A DNA stretch of 64,000 bases from Candidatus Gastranaerophilales bacterium (GCA_900767135.1 CAAFYU010000040.1:11531-75530); one strand, 5' to 3'; numbered from the stretch's first letter, positions 46,812 to 55,391 are shown. The notes: a model not told the origin generated them from the letters alone. Program-made: numbers and translations.

Positions 46812-48269
46812 ATGGAATTTATAGAAAACAGAGAAGTTGAAAGAGAACAGTTAAGAGAAATTTTTAGAGATATGCTCAAATACTCACCGTCCAAAATCGT
46901 GGGTATGATTGGGAATGCACTAATCGTTCCGGTTTACACAAGTCTGTTGTCACCGGATCAATATGGGCTGTATTCATTATCAATTGCGGTTTTATCGTTC
47001 TTATGTATCATCTTTTCTGACTGGGTCGGACTTTCAGGTTTAAGATTTTTCAAACACCACCAAATGACTCAGGATATGCCGAAATACTTGACGACTCTTG
47101 TAACTATGCTTGTGACAAACTTGTTTTTGATGTTCGTTTTGTCGTTCACATTCAGGCATAACTTCTATTCATTCTTCCATATTCCTGTAAAATACTTTTT
47201 CGCAATTTTAGTATTAATCATTCCTGTTGCGGTAAGAGCTTTGCTATTCCAACTTTTGAGAGCTCAGTTGAAGGCGGTTTCATTCACTCTTTCAACAATC
47301 GTGAACCAGTTTTTGACAATTTTATTATCAATATTTTTTGTAAAATTCTTCCACCTTGGAGCTATCGCTTTGCTTCTCGGCATGGGAGTTTCAATATCTT
47401 TAATCGACTTACTTTTGATTTACCAAAGCAATATTTTATCTTGGTTTAAATTGCAAAAAATCGAATGGAATTCTGTTTTGCCGATTATGAAATATGGTGT
47501 CCCAATTGCGGCAACTTCGCTTAGTGCTTGGATTATCAACCAAAGCAACAAATTCATCATGAACAGTATCCATGGCTTTTCACAAGTTGGGATTGTAGGT
47601 GTAGCTTACGGTTTGACCTTGCCATTATTAATGACTATTTTTTCAATAATTACAGTAGCTGCAATTCCGAGAATTATCAACATGTATGAAGAGAAAATCG
47701 ACGTTAGACCACTGATATCAAGGTTTAGTGGCTACTATGTAATGATTGCATTACCGATAATTACAGTAATTTCTCTTTATGCAACAGATTATGTCCAAAT
47801 AATGTCATCTAATGACAAGTTTTTAATCGCCTTTAAACTTGTGCCGTACTTCGCTTTCGGAACATTTTTTATGGCATTAACAGATTATACTACTTTGCAA
47901 TATCACCTTGCGAATAAAACTCATATTGAATTTATCATTAAGCTAATTTCAGGGATTACCAATATTGCATTGAATATTTTATTAATCCCTCGTATGGGCT
48001 TGGTTGGCGTTGGTATCGCAACTTTGGGAGCAAATTTCTTGTACTTCTTATTAAGCGTAATCATTGTTCTTCCGGGGCTTAGATTAATTTTCCCGAAATT
48101 GATTATGTCAAGAATGGCAATATCTTTTGTTCCATTTGTCGCACTTTACTTTGTGTTCAGCAAGTTTACACACCTTCCGGCTCTGTTTGAAATGTTGAGC
48201 TTGATGTTTGTGTTCTATATTTGTTATTTCACGCTAACAAACACTATTATGAAACGCAAAGAGCAGTAG
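46812..48269 (+). CDS. polysaccharide/oligosaccharide flippase (MOP superfamily)
   Basis: Inner-membrane protein of 485 residues with 12-14 helices, of the MATE/PST/MVF superfamily that moves lipid-linked sugars across the membrane. The first cytoplasmic helix region YSPSKIVGMIGNALIVPVYTSLLSPDQYGLYSL is typical of Wzx-like PST transporters, and SLSAWIINQSNKFIMNS in helix 7 marks the second half. The substrate cannot be read; O-antigen, capsule or teichoic-type units are options. It is 64 bp downstream of rimO, with the hairpin repeat between, and AAAGGA as ribosome binding site. No glycosyltransferase cluster is adjacent. Confidence 0.86.
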   Translation: MEFIENREVEREQLREIFRDMLKYSPSKIVGMIGNALIVPVYTSLLSPDQYGLYSLSIAVLSFLCIIFSDWVGLSGLRFFKHHQMTQDMPKYLTTLVTMLVTNLFLMFVLSFTFRHNFYSFFHIPVKYFFAILVLIIPVAVRALLFQLLRAQLKAVSFTLSTIVNQFLTILLSIFFVKFFHLGAIALLLGMGVSISLIDLLLIYQSNILSWFKLQKIEWNSVLPIMKYGVPIAATSLSAWIINQSNKFIMNSIHGFSQVGIVGVAYGLTLPLLMTIFSIITVAAIPRIINMYEEKIDVRPLISRFSGYYVMIALPIITVISLYATDYVQIMSSNDKFLIAFKLVPYFAFGTFFMALTDYTTLQYHLANKTHIEFIIKLISGITNIALNILLIPRMGLVGVGIATLGANFLYFLLSVIIVLPGLRLIFPKLIMSRMAISFVPFVALYFVFSKFTHLPALFEMLSLMFVFYICYFTLTNTIMKRKEQ

Positions 48270-48471
48270 AGCGTTAATATTTGTTAATAATATAGCAAGA
48301 AAAATTTTTCTCAGATTTTGTATATGAGAAAGTAGATTTGTGTGCAAATTTATTAAGTAATTGTAATAAAAAATAGAAAATCAACTATCCTCTTGGTAAA
48401 ATTGTACTGCTAGTCGAATTTAATATATAAAAAAATAATAATTAGGGAAATATTTGAAAGGAAAAACAAGC

Positions 48472-51400
48472 ATGATTAAGATAAAAGCCGAAAAAAGAAA
48501 GGCAGTAGCATCTGCACTAACATTTTGTTTCTTTTTACAGCAGTCTTTTTGTTTGCAGGTTTTAGCAACCCAAATATCAGGAGCAACAGGCAATAATGGG
48601 ATTTATAATATTACGCCGACTGCAATGAACGGAGATATTGGGTTTAGAAAATATAAAGATTTTAATTTGAGCGAAGGCGATGTTGCAAACTTGATTTATC
48701 ACTTGCAAGGCAGGGATTTATCTACATTTGTAAACATGGTTGATAACCAAATTAATATTCAAGGTATTGTAAATACCGTAAATAAAGCAGGAGATTTTAA
48801 CGGTGGACATGCTGTGTTTGTTTCTCCAAACGGCATGGTCGTAGGGCAAAGTGGCGTATTAAATGTAGGTTCTTTATCTATTATGACACCTGACGTTTCA
48901 GCTTACGAAAAATATAAAAGCGATGTCGCTAACCCAACTTTGATAAAAGATTACAAATCCAGATTGAGTGCACCGGGAACAGGAAGCGTGACAATCGACG
49001 GTAAAGTTTTAGCTCGTAATTTTGTTGATATCAACGCAGCTGACGTGAATGTTTCTAACACAGGGCTTATAATGGCAGGCGTTAAAGACGCGACAAAAAT
49101 AACTTCAAACGCACAAGCAGAAGCTTTGTTTAACAAGCTCGTAAACACTGATAACTTAGCTTCTAATTCTTACAAAAACAACAGCGGAAGTATTTTGGTA
49201 ACATCTTATGGTGCAAATGGCGGTACAAAAGTTGCAGGGAATATGAAAAACTTTGGCACTGGAAGTGTTCAAATTACAAATACAGGCTCAAAAGGGATTC
49301 AAATATCCGGCAAAACAGCAAATGCCAATGGTGACACAATTTTAATAAACCAAAAAGGTGCTGTTAATGTTTCCGGCTCTGTTAAAAACCAAGGCGGTCA
49401 ACTTCTTGTAGATAATACAGGGAATGGAGTTTTGGTTGCATCAACAGGCTTGTTGAGCAATAAGGGCGGACTTTTAACAGTAAACAATACCGGTGCTAAC
49501 GGCGTGACAATTGAAAACGGTGGAAAACTTACAAACTCAACTCATTCCGCAAACATTACAAACTCAGGTGTTAAAGGCGTAAACGTTCGAGGTCATGTTG
49601 ATGCAAACGGAATTAACATAAATAACAAAAATTCAAATGTTGTTCTTGGTTACAACACAGGAAGCAATTATTTGAACTCAAAAGGCAACGTAAATATTAA
49701 TATCCAAAACGGAAACTTATTAAACTATGGAACCAAAGAAACTTTAATTAATACATCTAAAAACTTAAATATTGATGTAAAAAACGGTTCAGTAGGTAAA
49801 AACATTGGACCTTGTGACGGTGGAGTTTGTACCGGAATTGGTGTTGATCAAAGAGATTTAACGAAATCTGTAAATGTTGCAGTTGATGGCAGAGTAAAAG
49901 CAATTAGTACAAAAGGTTCAAACTCATCACTTGTGAATATGGCAAGTTTGAACAAAAACATGAATGTTGATCAAATCAAATCTGATGGCAGAGTGATTTT
50001 GCTTGCAGACGGTACTGTAAAAGGAGCAAAACCTTATGATATTTTGAACGCTTCAAGAAATTCTAAAAACCCGAATGTTGAAGGTACAGGAATTTCAATA
50101 ATTTCAAGCGGAAATATCGGTGCTGAAAATAAAGCTTTAACTTTCAGACAAAACGGTGTTGAAAACATTTTCTATGGCGACGACGCAACAAAACCGCACG
50201 TAGTTACAGATATTAACAAGCCAAAAGAAGGCGTTGATATGTTGGCAATCGGCAATATCAACGTTAAAGGTTTGGATAAAGCCGACGGAACAAAACTTGA
50301 CACTAACGCTTGTGCGATTATTTCAAGAACAGGTAATGTAAACGCTGAATTTTCCGGTGATGTATATATCAGAGAAACAACTGCCAAGAAAGTAAATATT
50401 ACAACTCGTGGCAAAAACATGTACATCGAACACTTAGGCGAAGTTCCAACTTACCCGCAAGATTACTATGGACCAAACGGCGTTAAACTTGAAAAAGCAA
50501 AGCTTACAGCTCTTGATTTGGGAAGCTACAAAGATCCAAACGAAGCACCTGAATACAGACACGCAGCAGACTCAACAATCGTAGTTAAAAACGGAACTTT
50601 GGCTGGTAAAGGCGAAGGCAGACCGGCTCATGAACAAGATTTGACACTTGTTGCAGATAACGCATACGCTGGCGGTTACTACTTCAATATGGGTAAACAC
50701 AGACCTGACGGCAAATCTGTATTGACAGAAGACGCAACAACTAATCCGCTTACAAATGCAATTAACCCTGAAACTCCTGTTTCTATCAGAGCGAAAGCTG
50801 TTAGACCTGATGATGTAAAAGCTATCGGTCAAGATCCAAAAGATAGAAATTACTATTATGGTGGCAGCGGACAAGGAGATGATCCGGATTACGATGGCGT
50901 GCTTGATCCTAGTAAAAAAGGAACAGAGGAAGACGACGATAACTTAGTAGTTCCTAAAAAAGAAAATGAACCGATAGACACTGACAACGATACAGATACC
51001 GACATTGATACTGACACAGATACGGATACTGATATTGATACTGATATGGACACAGATACAGACACTGACGTAGATACTGACACAGATACAGATACGGATA
51101 TTGATACAGATACTGATACAGATGTAGATACGGACAACGACACTGACTCCGATATTGATACTGACGCTGATTCGGATACAGATATTGATACAGATACCGA
51201 TACAGACGTTGATACGGATACCGACATCGACACTGACACAGATACAGATGTAGATTCGGACAGTGATTCGGACTCTGACAACGACAACGACAACGATAGT
51301 GATATTGATACCGACACTGACGTTGATACAGATAATGATACTGATACAGATGTAGATAGCGATTCGGATAGTGATTCCGATAGTGATTCTGACAGCGATT

Positions 51401-51873
51401 CCGATATCGACTCAGATACCGACATTGACTCAGACAGCGATGACGATATTGACAGACCACAAGCAAGCTATAAAGACACCTACAAACAACGTGTAGTTGA
51501 TTATAATGTAAACTCTATCGACAAGCGTCAATACATGAGATTTCCGGCACAAGACAACAGAAACCCTGTTTCTCTTGCAGAAAACACCCAAATCGACTCA
51601 TTACTTGATATTTCAAGAGGTGGTATTGCAGTAAAACACCACAATGATCTTAAAGTAGGCGATGTTGTTCCGGTAAATATCTCTTACGGCAATTTGAACA
51701 TTAATGCAGACGTAAAAGTTGTTTCAGCAAGCGATGTTCGTGCTGGGGCTGAGTTTATCAACCTAGACCAAATAACAGCAAACAAACTTCTATATATGAA
51801 TATGTTGTTGGAAGAACAAACAGCAATGGGGCAAAGAGGAAATAACTCAAACAATATTTCATTTGCAAACTAG
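48472..51873 (+). CDS. haemagglutinin-like adhesin with Asp-Thr repeat stalk and C-terminal PilZ domain
   Basis: Exported adhesin of 1133 residues. The start is the ATG at 48472 (MIKIKAEKRK) after GAAAGGAAAA; the frame opens six codons earlier at a TTG. A long signal peptide (about 1-32) ends at VLA. Residues about 35-140 match the haemagglutination-activity (two-partner secretion-like) domain: FKDFNLS-type turn, NIQGIVNTV, HAVFVSPNGMVVGQSGVLNVGSL. Beta-helix-type repeats rich in Asn and Gly run to about 830. Then 159 residues of almost strict Asp-x alternation (836-994), and finally a PilZ-like domain (about 1012-1110) with R1019-xxx-R1023 and D1046-x-S-xx-G1051. No TpsB partner lies nearby. 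A PilZ domain on an exported protein is hard to reconcile with cytoplasmic cyclic-di-GMP. Confidence 0.85.
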   Translation: MIKIKAEKRKAVASALTFCFFLQQSFCLQVLATQISGATGNNGIYNITPTAMNGDIGFRKYKDFNLSEGDVANLIYHLQGRDLSTFVNMVDNQINIQGIVNTVNKAGDFNGGHAVFVSPNGMVVGQSGVLNVGSLSIMTPDVSAYEKYKSDVANPTLIKDYKSRLSAPGTGSVTIDGKVLARNFVDINAADVNVSNTGLIMAGVKDATKITSNAQAEALFNKLVNTDNLASNSYKNNSGSILVTSYGANGGTKVAGNMKNFGTGSVQITNTGSKGIQISGKTANANGDTILINQKGAVNVSGSVKNQGGQLLVDNTGNGVLVASTGLLSNKGGLLTVNNTGANGVTIENGGKLTNSTHSANITNSGVKGVNVRGHVDANGININNKNSNVVLGYNTGSNYLNSKGNVNINIQNGNLLNYGTKETLINTSKNLNIDVKNGSVGKNIGPCDGGVCTGIGVDQRDLTKSVNVAVDGRVKAISTKGSNSSLVNMASLNKNMNVDQIKSDGRVILLADGTVKGAKPYDILNASRNSKNPNVEGTGISIISSGNIGAENKALTFRQNGVENIFYGDDATKPHVVTDINKPKEGVDMLAIGNINVKGLDKADGTKLDTNACAIISRTGNVNAEFSGDVYIRETTAKKVNITTRGKNMYIEHLGEVPTYPQDYYGPNGVKLEKAKLTALDLGSYKDPNEAPEYRHAADSTIVVKNGTLAGKGEGRPAHEQDLTLVADNAYAGGYYFNMGKHRPDGKSVLTEDATTNPLTNAINPETPVSIRAKAVRPDDVKAIGQDPKDRNYYYGGSGQGDDPDYDGVLDPSKKGTEEDDDNLVVPKKENEPIDTDNDTDTDIDTDTDTDTDIDTDMDTDTDTDVDTDTDTDTDIDTDTDTDVDTDNDTDSDIDTDADSDTDIDTDTDTDVDTDTDIDTDTDTDVDSDSDSDSDNDNDNDSDIDTDTDVDTDNDTDTDVDSDSDSDSDSDSDSDSDIDSDTDIDSDSDDDIDRPQASYKDTYKQRVVDYNVNSIDKRQYMRFPAQDNRNPVSLAENTQIDSLLDISRGGIAVKHHNDLKVGDVVPVNISYGNLNINADVKVVSASDVRAGAEFINLDQITANKLLYMNMLLEEQTAMGQRGNNSNNISFAN
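50977..51453 (+). repeat. Asp-Thr/Asp-Ser/Asp-Ile dipeptide repeat in the adhesin gene
   Basis: 477 bp of degenerate 6-bp and 12-bp units (GATACA, GACACT, GATATT) coding for 159 residues in which almost every second residue is Asp and the other is Thr, Ser, Ile, Val or Asn. Thr dominates the first two-thirds and Ser the last third. Expected properties are an extended, acidic, calcium-binding stalk. The opposite strand is also open but is a by-product of the repeat. Confidence 0.9.
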
Positions 51874-51900
51874 ATGTTGATAAAATATTTAAATTAATCA

Positions 51901-51940
51901 CAAGCACCTTTTCCATTTGATAAAGGTGCTTGATTTTTTG
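51901..51940 (+). terminator. adhesin gene terminator
   Basis: AAGCACCTTT pairs with AAAGGTGCTT (10 bp) around TCCATTTGAT, followed by GATTTTTTG. Confidence 0.85.
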
Positions 51941-52038
51941 TTTTTGTATTACCTGATTTACATTACTCTTCATCATAATAGATTCTGAATAGCAAGAAGA
52001 TTTATTTTTCACTACTCGTTCAAAATAATTTTCTAAGC

Positions 52039-52092
52039 TTTCAGAATGACGAATTATTTTTTTTATTTGTTGATCGCTTAGAATGACGACTG
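52039..52092. repeat. two short fragments ending in AGAATGACGA
   Basis: CTTTCAGAATGACGAA and CGCTTAGAATGACGAC, 34 bp apart. Their shared end matches the palindrome at 52219-52268 and the inverted copy at 127-165. Confidence 0.55.
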
Positions 52093-52102
52093 ATGTCAGC
52101 TA

Positions 52103-52128
52103 GTAGGTCGGCATTGCTATGCCGACAC
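52103..52128. repeat. short hairpin repeat, copy 2
   Basis: GTCGGCAT-TGCT-ATGCCGAC, a perfect 8-bp stem, with one compensatory base-pair swap relative to 46757-46782. Confidence 0.8.
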
Positions 52129-52140
52129 GAAACAAATTTA

Positions 52141-52172
52141 GATGCAAAGATGCCAAGAGGCACAGATGCGTG
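52141..52172. repeat. octamer tandem units (AGATGCAA type)
   Basis: AGATGCAA, AGATGCCA, AGAGGCAC, AGATGCGT: four degenerate 8-bp units of the same type as 57-90. No matching second arm within 200 bp is obvious. Confidence 0.6.
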
Positions 52173-52218
52173 GTCTGTTTCAGTTGTATTAATTTTTATT
52201 CATTGCAACTATATTAGA

Positions 52219-52268
52219 TTAGTATTAGCTGGATTCTTTCGGTTCTGGCGAACCTCAGAATGACGACA
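52219..52268. repeat. AGCTGGATTCTTTCG...AGAATGACGAC palindrome
   Basis: Contains GGTTC-TGGC-GAACC as a central 5-bp hairpin. Its outer parts match the inverted copy at 127-165 inside the first gene of the window. Confidence 0.6.
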
Positions 52269-52287
52269 AATAGCTTCTGTTTCGGAC

Positions 52288-52325
52288 TTATCGTCTTAAC
52301 GACTTAACGTCCTATCGTCTTCCAT
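52288..52325. repeat. octamer tandem units (ATCGTCTT type)
   Basis: ATCGTCTT, AACGACTT, AACGTCCT, ATCGTCTT: four 8-bp units of a third type, also seen inverted at 35695-35722. Confidence 0.55.
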
Positions 52326-52356
52326 TCTTGATACGAACTTAGCTGCCTCTTGGTAC

Positions 52357-54225
52357 CTATGCAACTGTTGCTCTGTGAGCTCTGTTTGAACGATATATTT
52401 TTTGGAAAGTTGCATCGTTTGCCAAATCCCATTGAGGAGCATAACCTCTTCTGCCTTGCATATTGTTGGAATTTGTAGCCATTAGCATTGCACCCATTGT
52501 CATTAGGTTTTGAGAAAATTTAGCAAAATCAAATTTTTGAGTAGATTTGGTTTTAGTTGCTTCTTTTGCTTCGTTTTGGAAGCCAGAAACAGTTGAAGAA
52601 CGCGATTGACGCATAGCACTTTTTATAGCTTTTGCTTCTTTCTTATTAGTAGCTGCGGCTTTAATTTTATCCAAAGAAGTTTCATTGCCAGCTGCATCAC
52701 GAATTGTACCATCAGCAGCTACAGTATATTTATCACCAAGTCCTGCCGCTTTGAGTGTATTTGTAGCATAAGTGCTTTTAGCCTTGTTAGTGGCTGCACT
52801 TACAAAAGTTTGATCTGTTAATTTACCATCTTTACCGACAACTTTTTCAGTCATTTTCTCTTTATAACTTTCAAATTGTTTTTTAGCCCAATTGCCTTCC
52901 AATTTTTTATCAAAATCAGCATTTGCGTAAAGTTGAGAGCTTATAGATTTTCTCATTTGTTTTTTGCTCAAGCCACCAAGTTCTTCTTTTGACATTCCTT
53001 CGACTTTTTTCTTGGCAAGTGTATTGGCAGTAAGTTTCTTAGTAGCTTCTTTAGCTTGTTTGTCAATTTGACCAAATGTACCTTTTAGGTTTTTTGTTGA
53101 TTTGATAGCAGCAGTACCTGTTGAAACAGCACTGCCAAATGCTTGCATAGCTCCTGCAAGATTGCCGTCAGCAGCCATTGCTGCACCTTTTGTAATACTA
53201 GCGGCAGTTTGTCCGTAATTTCCAGTCATTTCAACAACAGTACCAACTTTTTGCATAACTTGTCCGGTTGCAATCAAAACGGCTCCTACACCTGCTCCAA
53301 TAAATGAAGCATGTCCAAGTGCAACAAGGCCTTTACCTGCCAAGTTTACTGTTTGACCTAATTGAGATACCATTGCAGCTATTTGTTCAAATTTTTGAGC
53401 TGTTTGAGCAACTTTTGCAGCTTTTGTTTGAGTAGATGCAACATTTTTCATATTATGTTTATGGGTTCTAACATAATTTCTATTTGTAGTATTCATTTTA
53501 GTCAAAGTTCTTGAAGAACTTCTTTGCAATGAATAAATTGTTTTACCATTATTTTGAATAAGATTTGATTTTGAACCGATAATTGTTTGAAGTTCTTGAA
53601 TTCTACCAGAATTGTTGCCGGAAGCAGATGCTCCATTGCCACCACCAATTGAAAAAGAAGAAGAACCAAGAAGTCTATCCAACTCATTTTGAGCATTTGT
53701 AATTTCGTTTTGAGTTTCAAGGTTTTGTTTTACGACTTTTTGTAATTTTAAGTTGTTATTTTTTAGTTCGTTTTCTTGTGCTTTTAAAGTTTGTTTAAAT
53801 TTTTTATCTTGTGCTGCTGTTGTTTTTTGTTGTTTTTTAGCTTCTTCACTGTATTTATTTACAGTTTTTTCAGAAGATTCCATTTGTTTCTTCTGAGTTT
53901 TTACTTGTTTAGCTTTTCCTTCGGCTGACGCAGCTGCTGCTTTACCCTCTGATGCACTTGAAATATCAGCATTTTCTTTATCATTAGAAGTGTTTTTAGA
54001 AGAGGCTTTTTGTGCTGTGGAAGGTTTGGCTCTAAGTTCGTTTAAAGCTTTATTCGTATTTATATCGTTAAGAGTGTTGGTGTTTGATGAAACTCCGGGA
54101 GCATTAAAAATAGAACCTGTCATTTTTAAATATGACGGTCTATTGTCTGTTTTCACAGTTTTAGAGCCAAAATTTAATTTGGTTAAATCTATTTTATTTA
54201 GATTATTTACGTTAGAAATACCCAT
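52357..54225 (-). CDS. 622-residue coiled-coil protein with a central hydrophobic domain (translocator-like)
   Basis: No family was recognised. Residues 1-95 are polar and Asn/Ser/Thr-rich; about 100-185 form a highly charged coiled coil (QKKQMESSEKTVNKYSEEAKKQQ, KAQENELKNNNLKLQKVVKQ). A Gly/Ser linker with a second helix follows (190-250). Residues about 270-375 are alanine/glycine-rich and hydrophobic with two or three candidate membrane-inserting helices (LAGKGLVALGHASFIGAGVGAVLIATG). A Lys/Ala-rich helical tail runs to 622. There is no signal peptide. The plan (coiled coil, hydrophobic hairpin, helical tail) recalls type III translocators of the IpaB/YopB kind or colicin-like pore formers, but no sequence match is claimed. 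The ribosome binding site is weak (GAGAG). Confidence 0.75.
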   Translation of the reverse strand: MGISNVNNLNKIDLTKLNFGSKTVKTDNRPSYLKMTGSIFNAPGVSSNTNTLNDINTNKALNELRAKPSTAQKASSKNTSNDKENADISSASEGKAAAASAEGKAKQVKTQKKQMESSEKTVNKYSEEAKKQQKTTAAQDKKFKQTLKAQENELKNNNLKLQKVVKQNLETQNEITNAQNELDRLLGSSSFSIGGGNGASASGNNSGRIQELQTIIGSKSNLIQNNGKTIYSLQRSSSRTLTKMNTTNRNYVRTHKHNMKNVASTQTKAAKVAQTAQKFEQIAAMVSQLGQTVNLAGKGLVALGHASFIGAGVGAVLIATGQVMQKVGTVVEMTGNYGQTAASITKGAAMAADGNLAGAMQAFGSAVSTGTAAIKSTKNLKGTFGQIDKQAKEATKKLTANTLAKKKVEGMSKEELGGLSKKQMRKSISSQLYANADFDKKLEGNWAKKQFESYKEKMTEKVVGKDGKLTDQTFVSAATNKAKSTYATNTLKAAGLGDKYTVAADGTIRDAAGNETSLDKIKAAATNKKEAKAIKSAMRQSRSSTVSGFQNEAKEATKTKSTQKFDFAKFSQNLMTMGAMLMATNSNNMQGRRGYAPQWDLANDATFQKIYRSNRAHRATVA

Positions 54226-54330
54226 AATTAGCTCTCGTTTTTTACTCTCTTATATAAATAAAAAATTCTGAGAGCCTGTGATTTCAGGATATTTGCATGT
54301 TGTTACAAATGTTCATAATTGAGAGTTGAA

Positions 54331-54462
54331 GTGAATAAGAAAATAAGTGAATAGGTGAATAGGTTCGTATCAGGTGCTATCGCACCAAAATATATTTTCG
54401 AGCAAAGCGAGCTATAAGCACTTATTCACTTATTTTCTTATTCACCTATTTCCCTATTCACT
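54331..54462. repeat. octamer-armed palindromic repeat, copy 7
   Basis: 8-bp units (GTGAATAA, GAAAATAA, GTGAATAG, GTGAATAG; five units on the right). The core has GGTGC-TATC-GCACC, AAAATATATTTTCGAGCAAAGCGAGC. It fills most of the 332-bp gap before fabI; the rest is the fabI promoter. Confidence 0.85.
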
Positions 54463-54487
54463 TATGCAACCTACTCCCCAAACCCAT

Positions 54488-54516
54488 TTGCCATTTTTTT
54501 CTGTTCATGTTACGAT
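54488..54516 (+). promoter_or_regulatory. fabI promoter
   Basis: TTGCCA (54488-54493), 17-bp spacer, TACGAT (54511-54516). The spacer ends in TGTTCATGT and the upstream CTCCCCAAA is also shared with the fusA promoter. Confidence 0.5.
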
Positions 54517-54557
54517 AGTTAGGTATTTTAGTTAGTTAAAAGAGGGAGATATAACTT

Positions 54558-55370
54558 ATGAAACTAATGGAAGGTAAAAAAGGTGTAATTTTCGGAGTTT
54601 CTAATACTCACGGGATTGCTTATGCTATTGCAAAACAACTTTATGAAGCTGGTGCTGATATCGCTTTTACATACGCTGGTGAAGCTATGGAAAAACGTGT
54701 TAGACCTATCGCAGAAGGTATGGACGCAAAAGTTATTATGAGTTGCGACGTTACAAAAGACGACGAAGTTGCTGCTGTATTCAAAGAATGCGAAAGAGTT
54801 TACGGAAAATTAGACTTCGTAATCCACGCTGTTGCATTTGCTGCAAAAGAAGATTTGCAAGGAAGATTTATCGACACATCTCGTGCAGGTTGGGATTTAG
54901 CTTTGGGCGTTAGCGCTTACTCTCTAATTTCACTTTGCAAACACGCTGAACCTATCTTGAATGAAGGTGCATCAGTATTTGCATTAACTTACTTAGGTTC
55001 TGAATATGTAGTTGCAAACTACAACGTAATGGGTGTTGCAAAAGCAGCTCTTGAATCTTCAATGAGATACTTGGCAGCTGACCTTGGTAAAAAAGGCGTT
55101 AGAGTTAACTGTATTTCTGCCGGTGCTGTTAAAACACTTGCAGCAAAAGGAATTTCAGGATTTGACAAAATGCTTAAAGCAGCTGTTGCAAAAGCTCCTC
55201 TTGGACGCAACGTTGCTTTGGAAGATGTTGGTAAAGCAGGTCTTTACTTGGCATCAGATTTGTCAACAGGTACAACTGGTCAAATCTTATATGTAGATTG
55301 CGGTTGCCACGCTGTTTATGCTTCATTGGAAGAAATGGAAATTATTGCTAATTCTTCAATCCAAGCATAG
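54558..55370 (+). CDS. fabI: enoyl-[acyl-carrier-protein] reductase (NADH)
   Basis: Last step of each fatty-acid elongation cycle. The 270-residue short-chain-dehydrogenase-type protein has the FabI cofactor loop GVIFGVSNTHGIAYAIAKQL, DVTKDDEV, FVIHAVAFAAKEDL, and the active-site Y-x6-K as YNVMGVAKAALE (about residue 155), with RVNCISAGAVKTLAAKGI after it. The normal FabI length and the Y-x6-K spacing separate it from FabL/FabG. It is the target of triclosan-type inhibitors in other bacteria. The ribosome binding site is GAGGGAG. It stands alone with a good terminator. Confidence 0.94.
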   Translation: MKLMEGKKGVIFGVSNTHGIAYAIAKQLYEAGADIAFTYAGEAMEKRVRPIAEGMDAKVIMSCDVTKDDEVAAVFKECERVYGKLDFVIHAVAFAAKEDLQGRFIDTSRAGWDLALGVSAYSLISLCKHAEPILNEGASVFALTYLGSEYVVANYNVMGVAKAALESSMRYLAADLGKKGVRVNCISAGAVKTLAAKGISGFDKMLKAAVAKAPLGRNVALEDVGKAGLYLASDLSTGTTGQILYVDCGCHAVYASLEEMEIIANSSIQA

Positions 55371-55391
55371 TTTACAAACAAATACAGATAA

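Larger units (their letters stand above)
51950..52350. other. intergenic repeat cluster
   Basis: The 483-bp gap between the adhesin and the 622-residue protein gene has no ORF of note. It holds copies of at least four different repeat types in a row: fragments ending in (C)AGAATGACGA (52039-52092), a hairpin repeat (52103-52128), octamer units (52141-52172), a longer AGCTGGATTCTTTCG...AGAATGACGAC palindrome (52219-52268) and 8-bp units of ATCGTCTT type (52288-52325). Confidence 0.7.

Noticed and set aside
50889..51466. Long open frames on the minus strand opposite the adhesin repeat (Ser-Val and Tyr/Gln/Arg repeats).
   Set aside because: They are by-products of the Asp-Thr repeat read in other frames. 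There is no ribosome binding site, and the plus frame has an export signal and flanking domains.
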